Source: Flavobacterium psychrophilum (GTDB taxonomy: Bacteria > Bacteroidota > Bacteroidia > Flavobacteriales > Flavobacteriaceae). Taken from it: a stretch of DNA of 43,667 bases. Positions 33,064 through 40,689 of this stretch are shown here, piece after piece. The translations under genes and the position numbers were made by a program. Location: contig DZAU01000004.1 of assembly GCA_022729635.1 (NCBI GenBank), forward strand, positions 11,112 to 54,778. Direction: 5' to 3'. Each line of letters starts with the position of its first letter. Within the stretch, counting starts at the first letter, position 1. The notes beneath the pieces were generated by a model. That model ran no database searches, was not told the DNA's origin, and was given only the letters and a program-made list of their open reading frames with translations.

Positions 33064-33475
33064 TTTTAATTACGAAACAGATTTTATTTTAGAAAACGAA
33101 GGGTCAATAGCGAATTGGCTATCAAAAGCAATTCTATCCGAAAACAAAAAAGAAGGTGAAATTAATTATGTTTTTTGCGATGACGAATATTTGCTTAAAA
33201 TTAATCTCGAGCATTTAAAGCACGACACTTTGACTGATATTATTAGTTTTGATTATAGTATTAGCAACGAATTGAGCGGCGATATTTTTATTTCTGTCGA
33301 AAGAATAAAGGAAAATGCAATTGATTTTAATGTTTCTTTTGAAGAAGAATTGAAGAGAGTAATGATTCACGGTATTTTACATTTTTGTGGTTATAAAGAC
33401 AAAACCACAAACGATGAACTTCTTATGAGAAGTAAAGAAGATGAAAAACTTGCTATGTTTCACGTGGAACAATAG
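33056..33475 (+). CDS. ybeY: endoribonuclease YbeY
   Basis: A 139-residue metal-dependent RNase involved in 16S rRNA 3'-end maturation and ribosome quality control. The metal-binding motif reads HGILHFCGYKDKT; the two His of HGxLH are present, while the third ligand of the E. coli motif (GYDH) is replaced by Lys-Asp, a form I recall as usual in Bacteroidota. LTDIISFDY and GDIFIS are also family landmarks. It overlaps the upstream gene by eight bases. Its last residues, MFHVEQ, are encoded by a parS-like sequence (33456-33471), so the end of the protein is probably shaped by the DNA site. Confidence 0.93.
   Translation: MIDFNYETDFILENEGSIANWLSKAILSENKKEGEINYVFCDDEYLLKINLEHLKHDTLTDIISFDYSISNELSGDIFISVERIKENAIDFNVSFEEELKRVMIHGILHFCGYKDKTTNDELLMRSKEDEKLAMFHVEQ
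33456..33471. promoter_or_regulatory. parS: parS-like ParB binding site 1 (TGTTTCACGTGGAACA)
   Basis: TGTTTCACGTGGAACA differs by one base from the Bacillus parS consensus TGTTTCACGTGAAACA. It overlaps the end of ybeY. ParB binding here is inferred from sequence. Confidence 0.85.
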
Positions 33476-33478
33476 TCA

Positions 33479-33633
33479 AATTACGAATTAGTAATTACGA
33501 ATTACGTTACTCGTGAAACCGAGTGTTAGTTTTTAATTTCACAAAATATTAATTTAAGTTCCACGTGGAACAAAAAACAATTTGAATTATGTAAACGATG
33601 AAAATCGTAATTCGTAATTCGCAATCCGTAATT
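33479..33633. repeat. 28-bp inverted arms around parS site 2
   Basis: The arm at 33479-33506 (units of AATTACG) and the arm at 33606-33633 (units of CGTAATT) are complementary at 24 of 28 positions, with a 99-base interior. The interior contains parS site 2, a small hairpin ACTCG-CGAGT at 33509-33524, and a half-site CGTGAAAC at 33512-33519. The right arm ends four bases before the mnmG start. Confidence 0.7.
33557..33572. promoter_or_regulatory. parS: parS-like ParB binding site 2 (AGTTCCACGTGGAACA)
   Basis: GTTCCACGTGGAAC at 33558-33571 is a perfect 14-base palindrome, with both arms of the GTTYCACGTGRAAC form. It lies in the non-coding space between ybeY and mnmG. Confidence 0.87.
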
Positions 33634-33637
33634 GAAA

Positions 33638-35509
33638 ATGTTTCTAGAAGAATATGATGTAATTGTTGTTGGTGCCGGACACGCTGGTTCAGAAGCTGCG
33701 GCGGCTGCTGCTAATTTGGGTTCCAAAACTTTATTGGTTACGATGAGCCTGCAAAACATTTCCCAAATGTCTTGCAATCCAGCTATGGGGGGAATTGCAA
33801 AAGGACAAATTGTACGAGAAATCGATGCGCTTGGTGGATATTCCGGAATTGTTTCGGATAAAACTGCGATTCAATTCAAGATGTTGAATAAATCTAAAGG
33901 ACCGGCAATGTGGTCGCCAAGAGTTCAAAGCGATAGAATGCGCTTTTCCGAGGAGTGGAGATTGATGCTTGAAGGAACTCCCAATCTTGATTTTTACCAA
34001 GAAATGGTTAAAGGGTTGATTATCGAAAACGGAAAAATTAAAGGAATTAGAACCGCTCTTGGAGTTGAAATTAGATCAAAATCTGTGGTGCTGACCAATG
34101 GAACTTTTCTGAATGGTTTGATTCATATTGGAGAAAAACAATTTGGCGGAGGAAGAGCTGGCGAAAGTGCTGCTTATGGAATTACCGAAGATTTGGTCAA
34201 TGCAGGATTCCAATCAGGAAGAATGAAAACAGGAACACCACCTCGAGTTGATGGTCGTTCTTTGGATTATTCTAAAATGAACGAAGAAAAAGGAGATGCC
34301 AAGCCAGATAAATTTTCTTATTCAGACGTAACTAAACCATTGGTGCATCAGAAATCATGTCACATGACATACACTTCACTTGATGTTCACAATATTTTAA
34401 GAGAGGGCTTTGACCGTTCGCCCATGTTTAACGGTCGAATTCAAAGCATTGGACCAAGATATTGTCCTTCGATTGAAGATAAAATCAATCGTTTTGCGGA
34501 TAAAGATAGACACCAGTTATTTGTTGAACCAGAAGGATGGAATACCTGCGAGGTCTATGTTAATGGATTTTCTACTTCGCTTCCAGAAGATATTCAATTT
34601 AAAGCTTTGAGTTCTGTTGTTGGATTCGAAAAGGTAAAATTTTTCCGTCCAGGTTATGCAATAGAATACGATTATTTTCCGCCAACACAATTAAAGCATA
34701 CACTTGAAACTAAATTAATTGAAGGATTGTATTTTGCTGGACAAATAAACGGAACCACAGGATATGAAGAAGCAGCTTCGCAAGGATTAATGGCAGGAAT
34801 TAATGCTGCATTGAAGGTTCAAGAAAGAGCCCCTTTTGTTTTAAAGCGTGACGAAGCTTATATTGGGGTTTTAATCGATGATTTAATTACCAAAGGAACG
34901 GAAGAACCTTACAGAATGTTTACTTCTCGTGCGGAATTTCGAACTTTATTGCGTCAGGATAATGCCGATTTTAGATTGACTCCAATGTCTTATGAAATTG
35001 GTTTGGCTTCAGAAAAGCGTTTACGTAGAATGGAGCACAAATTGAATGAATCCGAAAAGATGGTTGCCTTTTTTAGAGAAACAAGTGTAACTGTCGCCGA
35101 AACCAATCCTATTTTAGAATCAAAAGGGACAGCTTTAATTACACAAGGAGATAAAATGTTTAAAGTTTTTTCTCGTCCGCAAATTGACTTAGAAGATATT
35201 ATTAAATTCGATAAAGTAGTGGCTTATGTTCTAGAAAATAATTTGGATCAAGAAGTTTTGGAACAAGCCGAAATTCAAGTGAAATATTCTGGTTATATCG
35301 AAAAGGAAAGAAATAACGCCAATAAGCTGACACGTTTAGAAGATGTAAAAATCCCTGAAAATTTCGATTACAATAAAATCAAATCAATGTCAATAGAAGC
35401 GAAGCAGAAATTAAACAAGATTCGTCCTGTAACTATTTCGCAAGCTTCCAGAATAAGTGGAGTATCGCCAAGCGATGTTTCTGTATTGTTGATTTATATG
35501 GGAAGATAA
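33638..35509 (+). CDS. mnmG: tRNA uridine-5-carboxymethylaminomethyl modification enzyme MnmG (GidA)
   Basis: A 623-residue FAD-dependent enzyme that, with MnmE, modifies wobble uridine 34 of several tRNAs. The N-terminus has the FAD-binding motif DVIVVGAGHAGSEAAAAAA. Next comes SCNPAMGGIAKGQIVREIDALGG, typical of MnmG, then GGGRAGESAAYGIT and KTGTPPRVDG. The C-terminal helical domain that contacts MnmE and tRNA is complete, ending RISGVSPSDVSVLLIY. Length is normal. ATG 33638 is chosen over the in-frame TTG 33632. MnmG genes often lie near the replication origin, which agrees with the parS sites on both sides here. Confidence 0.97.
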   Translation: MFLEEYDVIVVGAGHAGSEAAAAAANLGSKTLLVTMSLQNISQMSCNPAMGGIAKGQIVREIDALGGYSGIVSDKTAIQFKMLNKSKGPAMWSPRVQSDRMRFSEEWRLMLEGTPNLDFYQEMVKGLIIENGKIKGIRTALGVEIRSKSVVLTNGTFLNGLIHIGEKQFGGGRAGESAAYGITEDLVNAGFQSGRMKTGTPPRVDGRSLDYSKMNEEKGDAKPDKFSYSDVTKPLVHQKSCHMTYTSLDVHNILREGFDRSPMFNGRIQSIGPRYCPSIEDKINRFADKDRHQLFVEPEGWNTCEVYVNGFSTSLPEDIQFKALSSVVGFEKVKFFRPGYAIEYDYFPPTQLKHTLETKLIEGLYFAGQINGTTGYEEAASQGLMAGINAALKVQERAPFVLKRDEAYIGVLIDDLITKGTEEPYRMFTSRAEFRTLLRQDNADFRLTPMSYEIGLASEKRLRRMEHKLNESEKMVAFFRETSVTVAETNPILESKGTALITQGDKMFKVFSRPQIDLEDIIKFDKVVAYVLENNLDQEVLEQAEIQVKYSGYIEKERNNANKLTRLEDVKIPENFDYNKIKSMSIEAKQKLNKIRPVTISQASRISGVSPSDVSVLLIYMGR

Positions 35510-35521
35510 TTGTAGATTTCG

Positions 35522-35564
35522 GAGTTTAGATTTCAGATTGCTCGGCAATCTAAAATCTAAACTC
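35522..35564. terminator. long imperfect hairpin after mnmG, possible terminator
   Basis: GAGTTTAGATTT pairs with AAATCTAAACTC, and inside it AGATTGC pairs with GCAATCT around a 3-base loop; one C-A mismatch separates the two stems. It lies 12 bases after the mnmG stop and directly before parS site 3. A T-run is lacking, so termination is uncertain. Confidence 0.55.
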
Positions 35565-35568
35565 AAAT

Positions 35569-35584
35569 TGTTCCACGTGAAACT
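35569..35584. promoter_or_regulatory. parS: parS-like ParB binding site 3 (TGTTCCACGTGAAACT)
   Basis: TGTTCCACGTGAAACT matches GTTYCACGTGRAAC in the spacer between mnmG and the methyltransferase gene. It is the third such site within 2.2 kb. Confidence 0.84.
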
Positions 35585-35661
35585 ATCATAAAAAATTTAT
35601 AAATAAACCTTTGGTAACAGTGCTAAACTGATTACTAAAAACCTGACCACTGAACACTAAA

Positions 35662-36510
35662 ATGGACATTTTAAACAAAAAACATTTTCTTACTGTAAAA
35701 GATTATTCTGTTTCCAAAGAAACTTTCGATTTGTATTATGACGAAACTTTCGATATGTTGATTACGTATCCACAACCCTCTTTAGAAAATTTGGGTAAAT
35801 ATTACGAAAGTGAAGATTACATTTCCCACACCGATAACAAACGTTCTTTGTTTGAAAAATTATACCATTTCATAAAAAGCATTGCTTTAAAAAATAAATT
35901 GAATTTAATTAATTCACTTCAACCGACTAAAGGAAAAATTCTGGATATTGGAGCCGGAACAGGAGAATTTTTATCGGTTGCTAAAAACAATGGCTGGCAA
36001 ACAATAGGAGTAGAGCCAAGTGAAAGAGCAAAATCTATTGCGATAAACAAAGGAATTTCATTTGTATCAGCAACAAGCGAATTAGAAAATCATTCGTTTG
36101 ATGTGATTTCAATGTGGCACGTTTTAGAACACGTTCCAGATTTAGACAGTCAAATCAAAGAACTGAAACGATTATTGAAACCAAGCGGAACTTTAATAAT
36201 TGCGGTGCCTAATTTTAAATCTTTCGATGCAAAACATTACGGAAATTTTTGGGCGGCTTATGATGTGCCAATTCATTTTTGGCATTTTTCCAAAACCGCC
36301 ATAAAATTACTTTTCGAAAAAGAAGAAATGAAATTAGAAAAAGTCTTGCCAATGAAATTTGATTCTTTTTATGTGAGTTTACTTTCTGAAAAATACAAAT
36401 CCGGCAAAATGAATTTTATTAAAGCTTTTTTCATAGGATTGCAATCCAACTGGATGGCAAAACAGAATTTCGAGTATTCCTCTCATATTTACATCATCAA
36501 AAACAGCTAA
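35662..36510 (+). CDS. class I SAM-dependent methyltransferase
   Basis: A 282-residue soluble protein. The SAM-binding motif I is ILDIGAGTGEFLSVA near residue 93, motif II includes TIGVEPSE, and the HVLEHVPDLDSQIKELKRLL block with LIIAVPNF belongs to Methyltransf_11/23-type enzymes that act on small molecules, lipids or polysaccharide ends. The N-terminal 80 residues (SVSKETFDLYYDETFDMLIT) resemble a degenerate form of the region that precedes such domains. Substrate is unknown. It follows parS site 3 by 77 bases. Confidence 0.87.
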   Translation: MDILNKKHFLTVKDYSVSKETFDLYYDETFDMLITYPQPSLENLGKYYESEDYISHTDNKRSLFEKLYHFIKSIALKNKLNLINSLQPTKGKILDIGAGTGEFLSVAKNNGWQTIGVEPSERAKSIAINKGISFVSATSELENHSFDVISMWHVLEHVPDLDSQIKELKRLLKPSGTLIIAVPNFKSFDAKHYGNFWAAYDVPIHFWHFSKTAIKLLFEKEEMKLEKVLPMKFDSFYVSLLSEKYKSGKMNFIKAFFIGLQSNWMAKQNFEYSSHIYIIKNS

Positions 36511-36667
36511 AACTAATTTTAATCGCATTTAAGATGATATTTTAATAAAACCGAAGCCAAACACACATTGTTTTTAGAAGATGCTTCTAAAGCGGGCTAA
36601 CAAAACCGTTTTCGATAATCAAAAATTATAAATTTACTAAATTCTATAACAAAAATTGATTACAATA

Positions 36668-36714
36668 AATAAGCAGCAATTATTAAACTTTATGACAATG
36701 CTGCTTATTTTTTT
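36668..36714 (+). terminator. rho-independent terminator
   Basis: AATAAGCAGCA (36668-36678) and TGCTGCTTATT (36699-36709) pair over 11 bases with a 20-base loop, followed by a T-run. It lies 157 bases after the methyltransferase gene and directly before the promoter of the next gene. The rest of this 245-base spacer holds nothing I can identify. Confidence 0.75.
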
Positions 36715-36715
36715 A

Positions 36716-36723
36716 TATTTTTG
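36716..36723 (+). promoter_or_regulatory. -7 promoter element TATTTTTG for the OmpH-like gene
   Basis: TATTTTTG fits TAnnTTTG and follows the upstream terminator directly. It is 77 bases before ATG 36801; no good -33 TTG is visible. Confidence 0.4.
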
Positions 36724-36800
36724 TCATCAATACTAAAAATTAGAAAATTTACCAAATGAAATCGAAGATTCACGAATACCAAAAAACAAATATTAAAATG

Positions 36801-37367
36801 ATGAGTAAAAAAATACTAGTAATTATTGCCCTTACAATTTCGGTTGTGGCTTGTAATAAAAAAGAAGAGACCAAGGAAGTTAAAGAAGTTAAAACAGCGT
36901 ATGTTGACACTTCAGTTTTAATGAAAGAATACACTGCAACAAAAGATTTAGACGCTAAATATAAAGCCAAAGGAGAAGAAAAAGGAAGACAACTTGAGGC
37001 AGAAATCAATAAATTTAAACAAGAAGCTCAAAATTTTCAGGCACAAGCACAAGCAAATGGTCAAGAGTGGGCACAAAAAAAAGGATCTGAATTACAAAGA
37101 AGAGAACAGCAATTAGCACAAGCCCAACAAATGCTATCTCAACAATTGCAACAAGAAGGCGGAGCAGAGATGGACAGCATAGTTTCAACGGTAAAAAAAA
37201 CCATTAAAGCCTACGGCAAAGAAAAAGGCTATTCCTATATTTATGGAACCGGAGACTCTAATGCAAGTGTTTTATATGCGGAAGACAAATTTGATATTAC
37301 CAAAGAAATTATCAAAATACTGAACGACAAGTACAATTCAAAAGCAAAAGAAGAAGTTAAAAAATAA
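36801..37367 (+). CDS. OmpH/Skp-like lipoprotein
   Basis: A 188-residue lipoprotein. The signal MSKKILVIIALTISVVACNK has a lipobox ending in Cys19 (VVAC). The mature protein has a Lys/Glu-rich linker, then a Skp-like fold: VKTAYVDTSVLMKEYTATK as the strand and helix start, a long Gln/Ala-rich coiled coil (about residues 60-130), and the closing IKAYGKEKGYSYIYGT segment. Skp/OmpH proteins are periplasmic chaperones for outer-membrane proteins, but they are usually soluble; the lipid anchor is common in Bacteroidota paralogues. ATG 36801 is chosen because the frame from 36756 would bury the signal peptide. Confidence 0.88.
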   Translation: MSKKILVIIALTISVVACNKKEETKEVKEVKTAYVDTSVLMKEYTATKDLDAKYKAKGEEKGRQLEAEINKFKQEAQNFQAQAQANGQEWAQKKGSELQRREQQLAQAQQMLSQQLQQEGGAEMDSIVSTVKKTIKAYGKEKGYSYIYGTGDSNASVLYAEDKFDITKEIIKILNDKYNSKAKEEVKK

Positions 37368-37389
37368 TTTTCTCGAAAGAAATAAATTA

Positions 37390-37417
37390 AATGTCACGTA
37401 ATTGCGTGGCATTTTTT
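37390..37417 (+). terminator. rho-independent terminator
   Basis: AATGTCACG (37390-37398) and CGTGGCATT (37405-37413) pair with one G-U pair, followed by a T-run to 37417. It lies 22 bases after the OmpH-like gene. Confidence 0.85.
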
Positions 37418-37467
37418 GTTTTATTTAATGGAAAAACCCTATTTTTAAACAATAATTAATACGCCTG

Positions 37468-39738
37468 ATGCAAACTATTTCCGAAGCCGCAGAATACACT
37501 TTGCGATTTATAAATCAAACCAATCGTTCTGTTTTTCTTACGGGAAAAGCCGGCACAGGAAAAACCACACTTTTGCGCGAAATTATTCAAACCACGCATA
37601 AAAATTGTGTAGTTGTTGCGCCCACAGGAATCGCAGCTTTAAATGCGGGCGGAGTTACCATTCACTCGATGTTTCAGTTGCCTTTCGGCGGATTTATTCC
37701 AAACAATTCATCACCTCAATTTTCCGAAAGTACTAAATTCGAAACCAAGGCTACATTGCGCAGACACTTCAGAATGAGCAGTTTAAAAAAATCGGTAATC
37801 CGAAATATGGAATTACTTATCATTGATGAAGTGAGTATGCTTCGTTCCGATTTACTCGACGCAATGGATTTTATGATGCAAACGGTGCGCAAAAAAAACC
37901 GTCCATTTGGAGGTATTCAGGTGTTGTTTATTGGCGATTTATTGCAATTGCCGCCTGTAATTCGAGACGAAGAGTGGCGAACTTTGAGTAGTTATTACAA
38001 TGGAAAATTCTTTTTTCATTCACACGTAGTACAGCAAAATCCGCCGCTATATATCGAATTAGATAAGATTTTTCGTCAAACTGATGAAGCATTTATTTCG
38101 ATTTTGAATAATCTACGTAACAATCAAATTGCGCCAAGTGATGTACAAATACTGAATCAATATGTAAAACCTGATTTCGACTTGAAAGCTAACAAAGGTT
38201 ATATCACTTTGACAACGCACAACGCTAAAGCCGATGCGATGAATGCGCAAGCATTAGCAGATTTGGAAGGAAAATTAGTAATCTACAAACCAGAAATCGT
38301 TGGCGATTTTCCGGAGAAAATTTATCCTGTTGACGAAGATTTAAAGCTCAAAATTGGTGCGCAAATTATGTTTGTGAAAAACGATTTGTCGTTTGATAAA
38401 AAATATTTTAATGGCAAAATGGGATTTATAAAATCGCTTTCGAGCCAGGAAATCCTCGTTCATTTTCCCGATGAAAACAAAACCATCGAAGTTGAACGAT
38501 ACGAATGGCAAAACATTCGGTATAAAGTGGATGAAAACACTAAAGAAATTGAGGAAGAAGTTCTGGGTACATTTGTTCATTATCCAATAAAACTCGCTTG
38601 GGCAATTACGGTTCATAAAAGCCAAGGCTTAACTTTTGACAAGGCTGCGCTCGATGTTTCGCAGGTTTTTCTTCCCGGACAAGCTTACGTTGCTTTATCG
38701 CGTTTGCGGTCGTTAAATGGCTTAATTTTACTTTCTCCGCTTCGAATGAATGGTATTTCAAACGATCAAGATGTGATGGATTATTCGCTCAACAAAGCAA
38801 CCGGAGCAGTTTTAGAAAATTCGTTGCAACAAGAAACCCAAAATTTTATTCACCAATTTTTGATCAACAGTTTCGATTGGTATGATTTGGCACAAGAATG
38901 GCGAAATCACAAGTTTAGTTACGACGAAAAAGGTGAGGCTTCGGCCAAATCGAAACACGCTGTTTGGGCACGAAAACAAACCGAAGCCATTGAATCACTT
39001 TTGGAACCATCCAAAAAATTTATACTGCAGTTAAACAAACTTTTTGCCCAGGAAACAGTCAATATGCAGTACGTTTCAGAAAGAATTCAAGCAGCGGTCA
39101 ATTACTTTTTGTTGCCAATGGATAATTTAGTTTTTGAAATCCTTTGGAAACTCGAAGAAGTAATACGCATCAAGAAAGTAAAAGCATTTCACGATGAATT
39201 GGTTATTCTTGAAGATCTGCAAATCAAAGCGGTTCTGCGATTAATGAAAGCCAAATTATTGATAGAAACGGTTGTAAAAGGAGAAACAATTTCGAAAGAA
39301 AAATTATCTTCGGATGAAATTAAATACTACAAAATCAATAAGTTAAAAATTATTCAAGAAGAATTTAAAAACGTAAACGTAACTTTAATCGAAGACGAAG
39401 TTGATTTAGAAAGATACACAAAAAAGAAAAAAACCACGAAAGAAACCAAGAAATCTACCGTTCAGGAAACCTACGAATTATGGCTCGAAAAGAACACAAT
39501 CAAAGAAATCGCAGCCATTAGAAAATTTACCCCAGAAACCATTTTAGGGCATTTAACAAAATTAATTATTGCACAAACCATAAGCATAAACGATGTTTTG
39601 CCCGAAGAAAAAATATTGGAATTAGCCGAAGCTTTCAAAGGTTATAAAGAGGAATCGGTTTCGCCGTTAAAAGAAAAATATGGAGATAAATTCACTTGGG
39701 AAGAGTTGCGAATGTTTAAGGCGAGTTTCCATAAATAA
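37468..39738 (+). CDS. Pif1-like helicase with a C-terminal helix-turn-helix domain
   Basis: A 756-residue superfamily 1B DNA helicase. Walker A is LTGKAGTGKTTLLREI near residue 26, Walker B is LLIIDEVSMLRSDLLDAM, followed by FIGDLLQLPPV (motif III). The C-terminal motifs are AWAITVHKSQGLTFDKA and AYVALSRLRSLNGLIL. After about residue 480 the sequence leaves the helicase core. It ends with a helix-turn-helix-like domain (TYELWLEKNTIKEIAAIRKF, then TILGHLTKLI) similar to the HTH_40 domain at the end of some RecQ proteins. Likely roles are DNA unwinding at forks or G-quadruplexes. Length is typical for this Bacteroidota form. Confidence 0.92.
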   Translation: MQTISEAAEYTLRFINQTNRSVFLTGKAGTGKTTLLREIIQTTHKNCVVVAPTGIAALNAGGVTIHSMFQLPFGGFIPNNSSPQFSESTKFETKATLRRHFRMSSLKKSVIRNMELLIIDEVSMLRSDLLDAMDFMMQTVRKKNRPFGGIQVLFIGDLLQLPPVIRDEEWRTLSSYYNGKFFFHSHVVQQNPPLYIELDKIFRQTDEAFISILNNLRNNQIAPSDVQILNQYVKPDFDLKANKGYITLTTHNAKADAMNAQALADLEGKLVIYKPEIVGDFPEKIYPVDEDLKLKIGAQIMFVKNDLSFDKKYFNGKMGFIKSLSSQEILVHFPDENKTIEVERYEWQNIRYKVDENTKEIEEEVLGTFVHYPIKLAWAITVHKSQGLTFDKAALDVSQVFLPGQAYVALSRLRSLNGLILLSPLRMNGISNDQDVMDYSLNKATGAVLENSLQQETQNFIHQFLINSFDWYDLAQEWRNHKFSYDEKGEASAKSKHAVWARKQTEAIESLLEPSKKFILQLNKLFAQETVNMQYVSERIQAAVNYFLLPMDNLVFEILWKLEEVIRIKKVKAFHDELVILEDLQIKAVLRLMKAKLLIETVVKGETISKEKLSSDEIKYYKINKLKIIQEEFKNVNVTLIEDEVDLERYTKKKKTTKETKKSTVQETYELWLEKNTIKEIAAIRKFTPETILGHLTKLIIAQTISINDVLPEEKILELAEAFKGYKEESVSPLKEKYGDKFTWEELRMFKASFHK

Positions 39739-39869
39739 AACTATTTTTAACATGCTGTAATTATGGAATAGGCACGAAGTCGGGAGATTTTGCACAGCAT
39801 TAAGTCTTGATTTAGTACCAAACAACTTGTAGTTATTTAACCTACTTTTAACCTCTCTATTTTTTTAAA

Positions 39870-40688
39870 ATGACACAAATTAGCATTCTTGGTTGTGGTT
39901 GGTTGGGTTTGCCTTTGGCGAAAGCCTTGCTGGAAAATGGTTTTTCTGTAAAAGGTTCAACGACTTCTATTGAGAAACTTTCGGTTATAGAAAATCTGGG
40001 GATTCTGTCTTATTTGATTGTTCTTTCAGAAGATAAAACAGCAGGAAACCTCAACGCTTTTCTAGAAAACTCCAAGATTTTGATCATTGATATTCCCCCA
40101 AAAATAAGAGGAAATCCTGATGACAATTTCGTTGAAAAAATAAAAATATTAATTCCTTTTATTGAAAAATATTCGGTTGAAAATGTGCTTTTTATCAGCT
40201 CGATTTCAGTTTACCGAGACGACAATTCCTTTGTAACTGAAGAAACTGAATGCCATCCCGAAACGGAAAGTGGTAAACAACTTTTAGAAGCAGAGCAACT
40301 TTTGCAAAGTAATTCGAATTTCAAAACTACTATTCTTCGTTTTGGCGGACTCATTGGCGAAGACCGACATCCTATACATTTTCTTGCTGGAAGAACCAAT
40401 CTTGAAAATCCGGAAGCTCCTATAAATCTGATTCATCAGAAAGATTGCATGGGTATAATTCTAAAAATTATTAGACAAGCTCAGAATGACAAATTGGTGT
40501 GGAACCAAATTTTTAATGCGGTAGCTCCTTTTCATCCAAGCCGCAAAGAATATTACCAACAAAAAGCAGTAGATTTGCAACTTGAGCTTCCAATATTTAA
40601 TTACACAAAACCATCTGTTGGAAAAACGATTTCCTGTCAAAAATTAGTAAAAATCTTGCATTATTCATTTGTAAAACCAAAATTATAA
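39870..40688 (+). CDS. NAD(P)-binding SDR-family protein, YeeZ-like
   Basis: A 272-residue protein with a Rossmann motif at the start (ISILGCGWLGLPLAKALLENG) and an atypical SDR core: DIPPKIRG, then NVLFISSISVYRDD, and LRFGGLIGEDRHP. This pattern fits YeeZ-like epimerases or dehydratases, whose substrates are not known. Near residue 203, IIRQAQNDKLVWN contains a segment encoded by a copy of the CGACAAGCTCAGAATGAC repeat and probably represents an insertion into a surface loop. The next gene begins one base after its stop. Confidence 0.8.
   Translation: MTQISILGCGWLGLPLAKALLENGFSVKGSTTSIEKLSVIENLGILSYLIVLSEDKTAGNLNAFLENSKILIIDIPPKIRGNPDDNFVEKIKILIPFIEKYSVENVLFISSISVYRDDNSFVTEETECHPETESGKQLLEAEQLLQSNSNFKTTILRFGGLIGEDRHPIHFLAGRTNLENPEAPINLIHQKDCMGIILKIIRQAQNDKLVWNQIFNAVAPFHPSRKEYYQQKAVDLQLELPIFNYTKPSVGKTISCQKLVKILHYSFVKPKL
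40473..40494. repeat. interspersed repeat copy inside a coding sequence
   Basis: AGACAAGCTCAGAATGACAA matches the common Bacteroidota repeat CGACAAGCTCAGAATGAC and encodes RQAQNDK within the YeeZ-like gene. A related copy lies in the gltX leader at 28785-28803. Confidence 0.6.
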
Positions 40689-40689
40689 G

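Noticed and set aside
33056..33475. YbeY considered inactive because the third metal-ligand His is missing
   Set aside because: The GYKDK form is what I recall from other Bacteroidota YbeY proteins, so it is more likely a lineage variant than decay.
36540..36600. Possible remnant of a coding sequence (about 20 codons ending EDASKAG) in the spacer before the OmpH-like gene
   Set aside because: Too short, bounded by stops and not recognisable.
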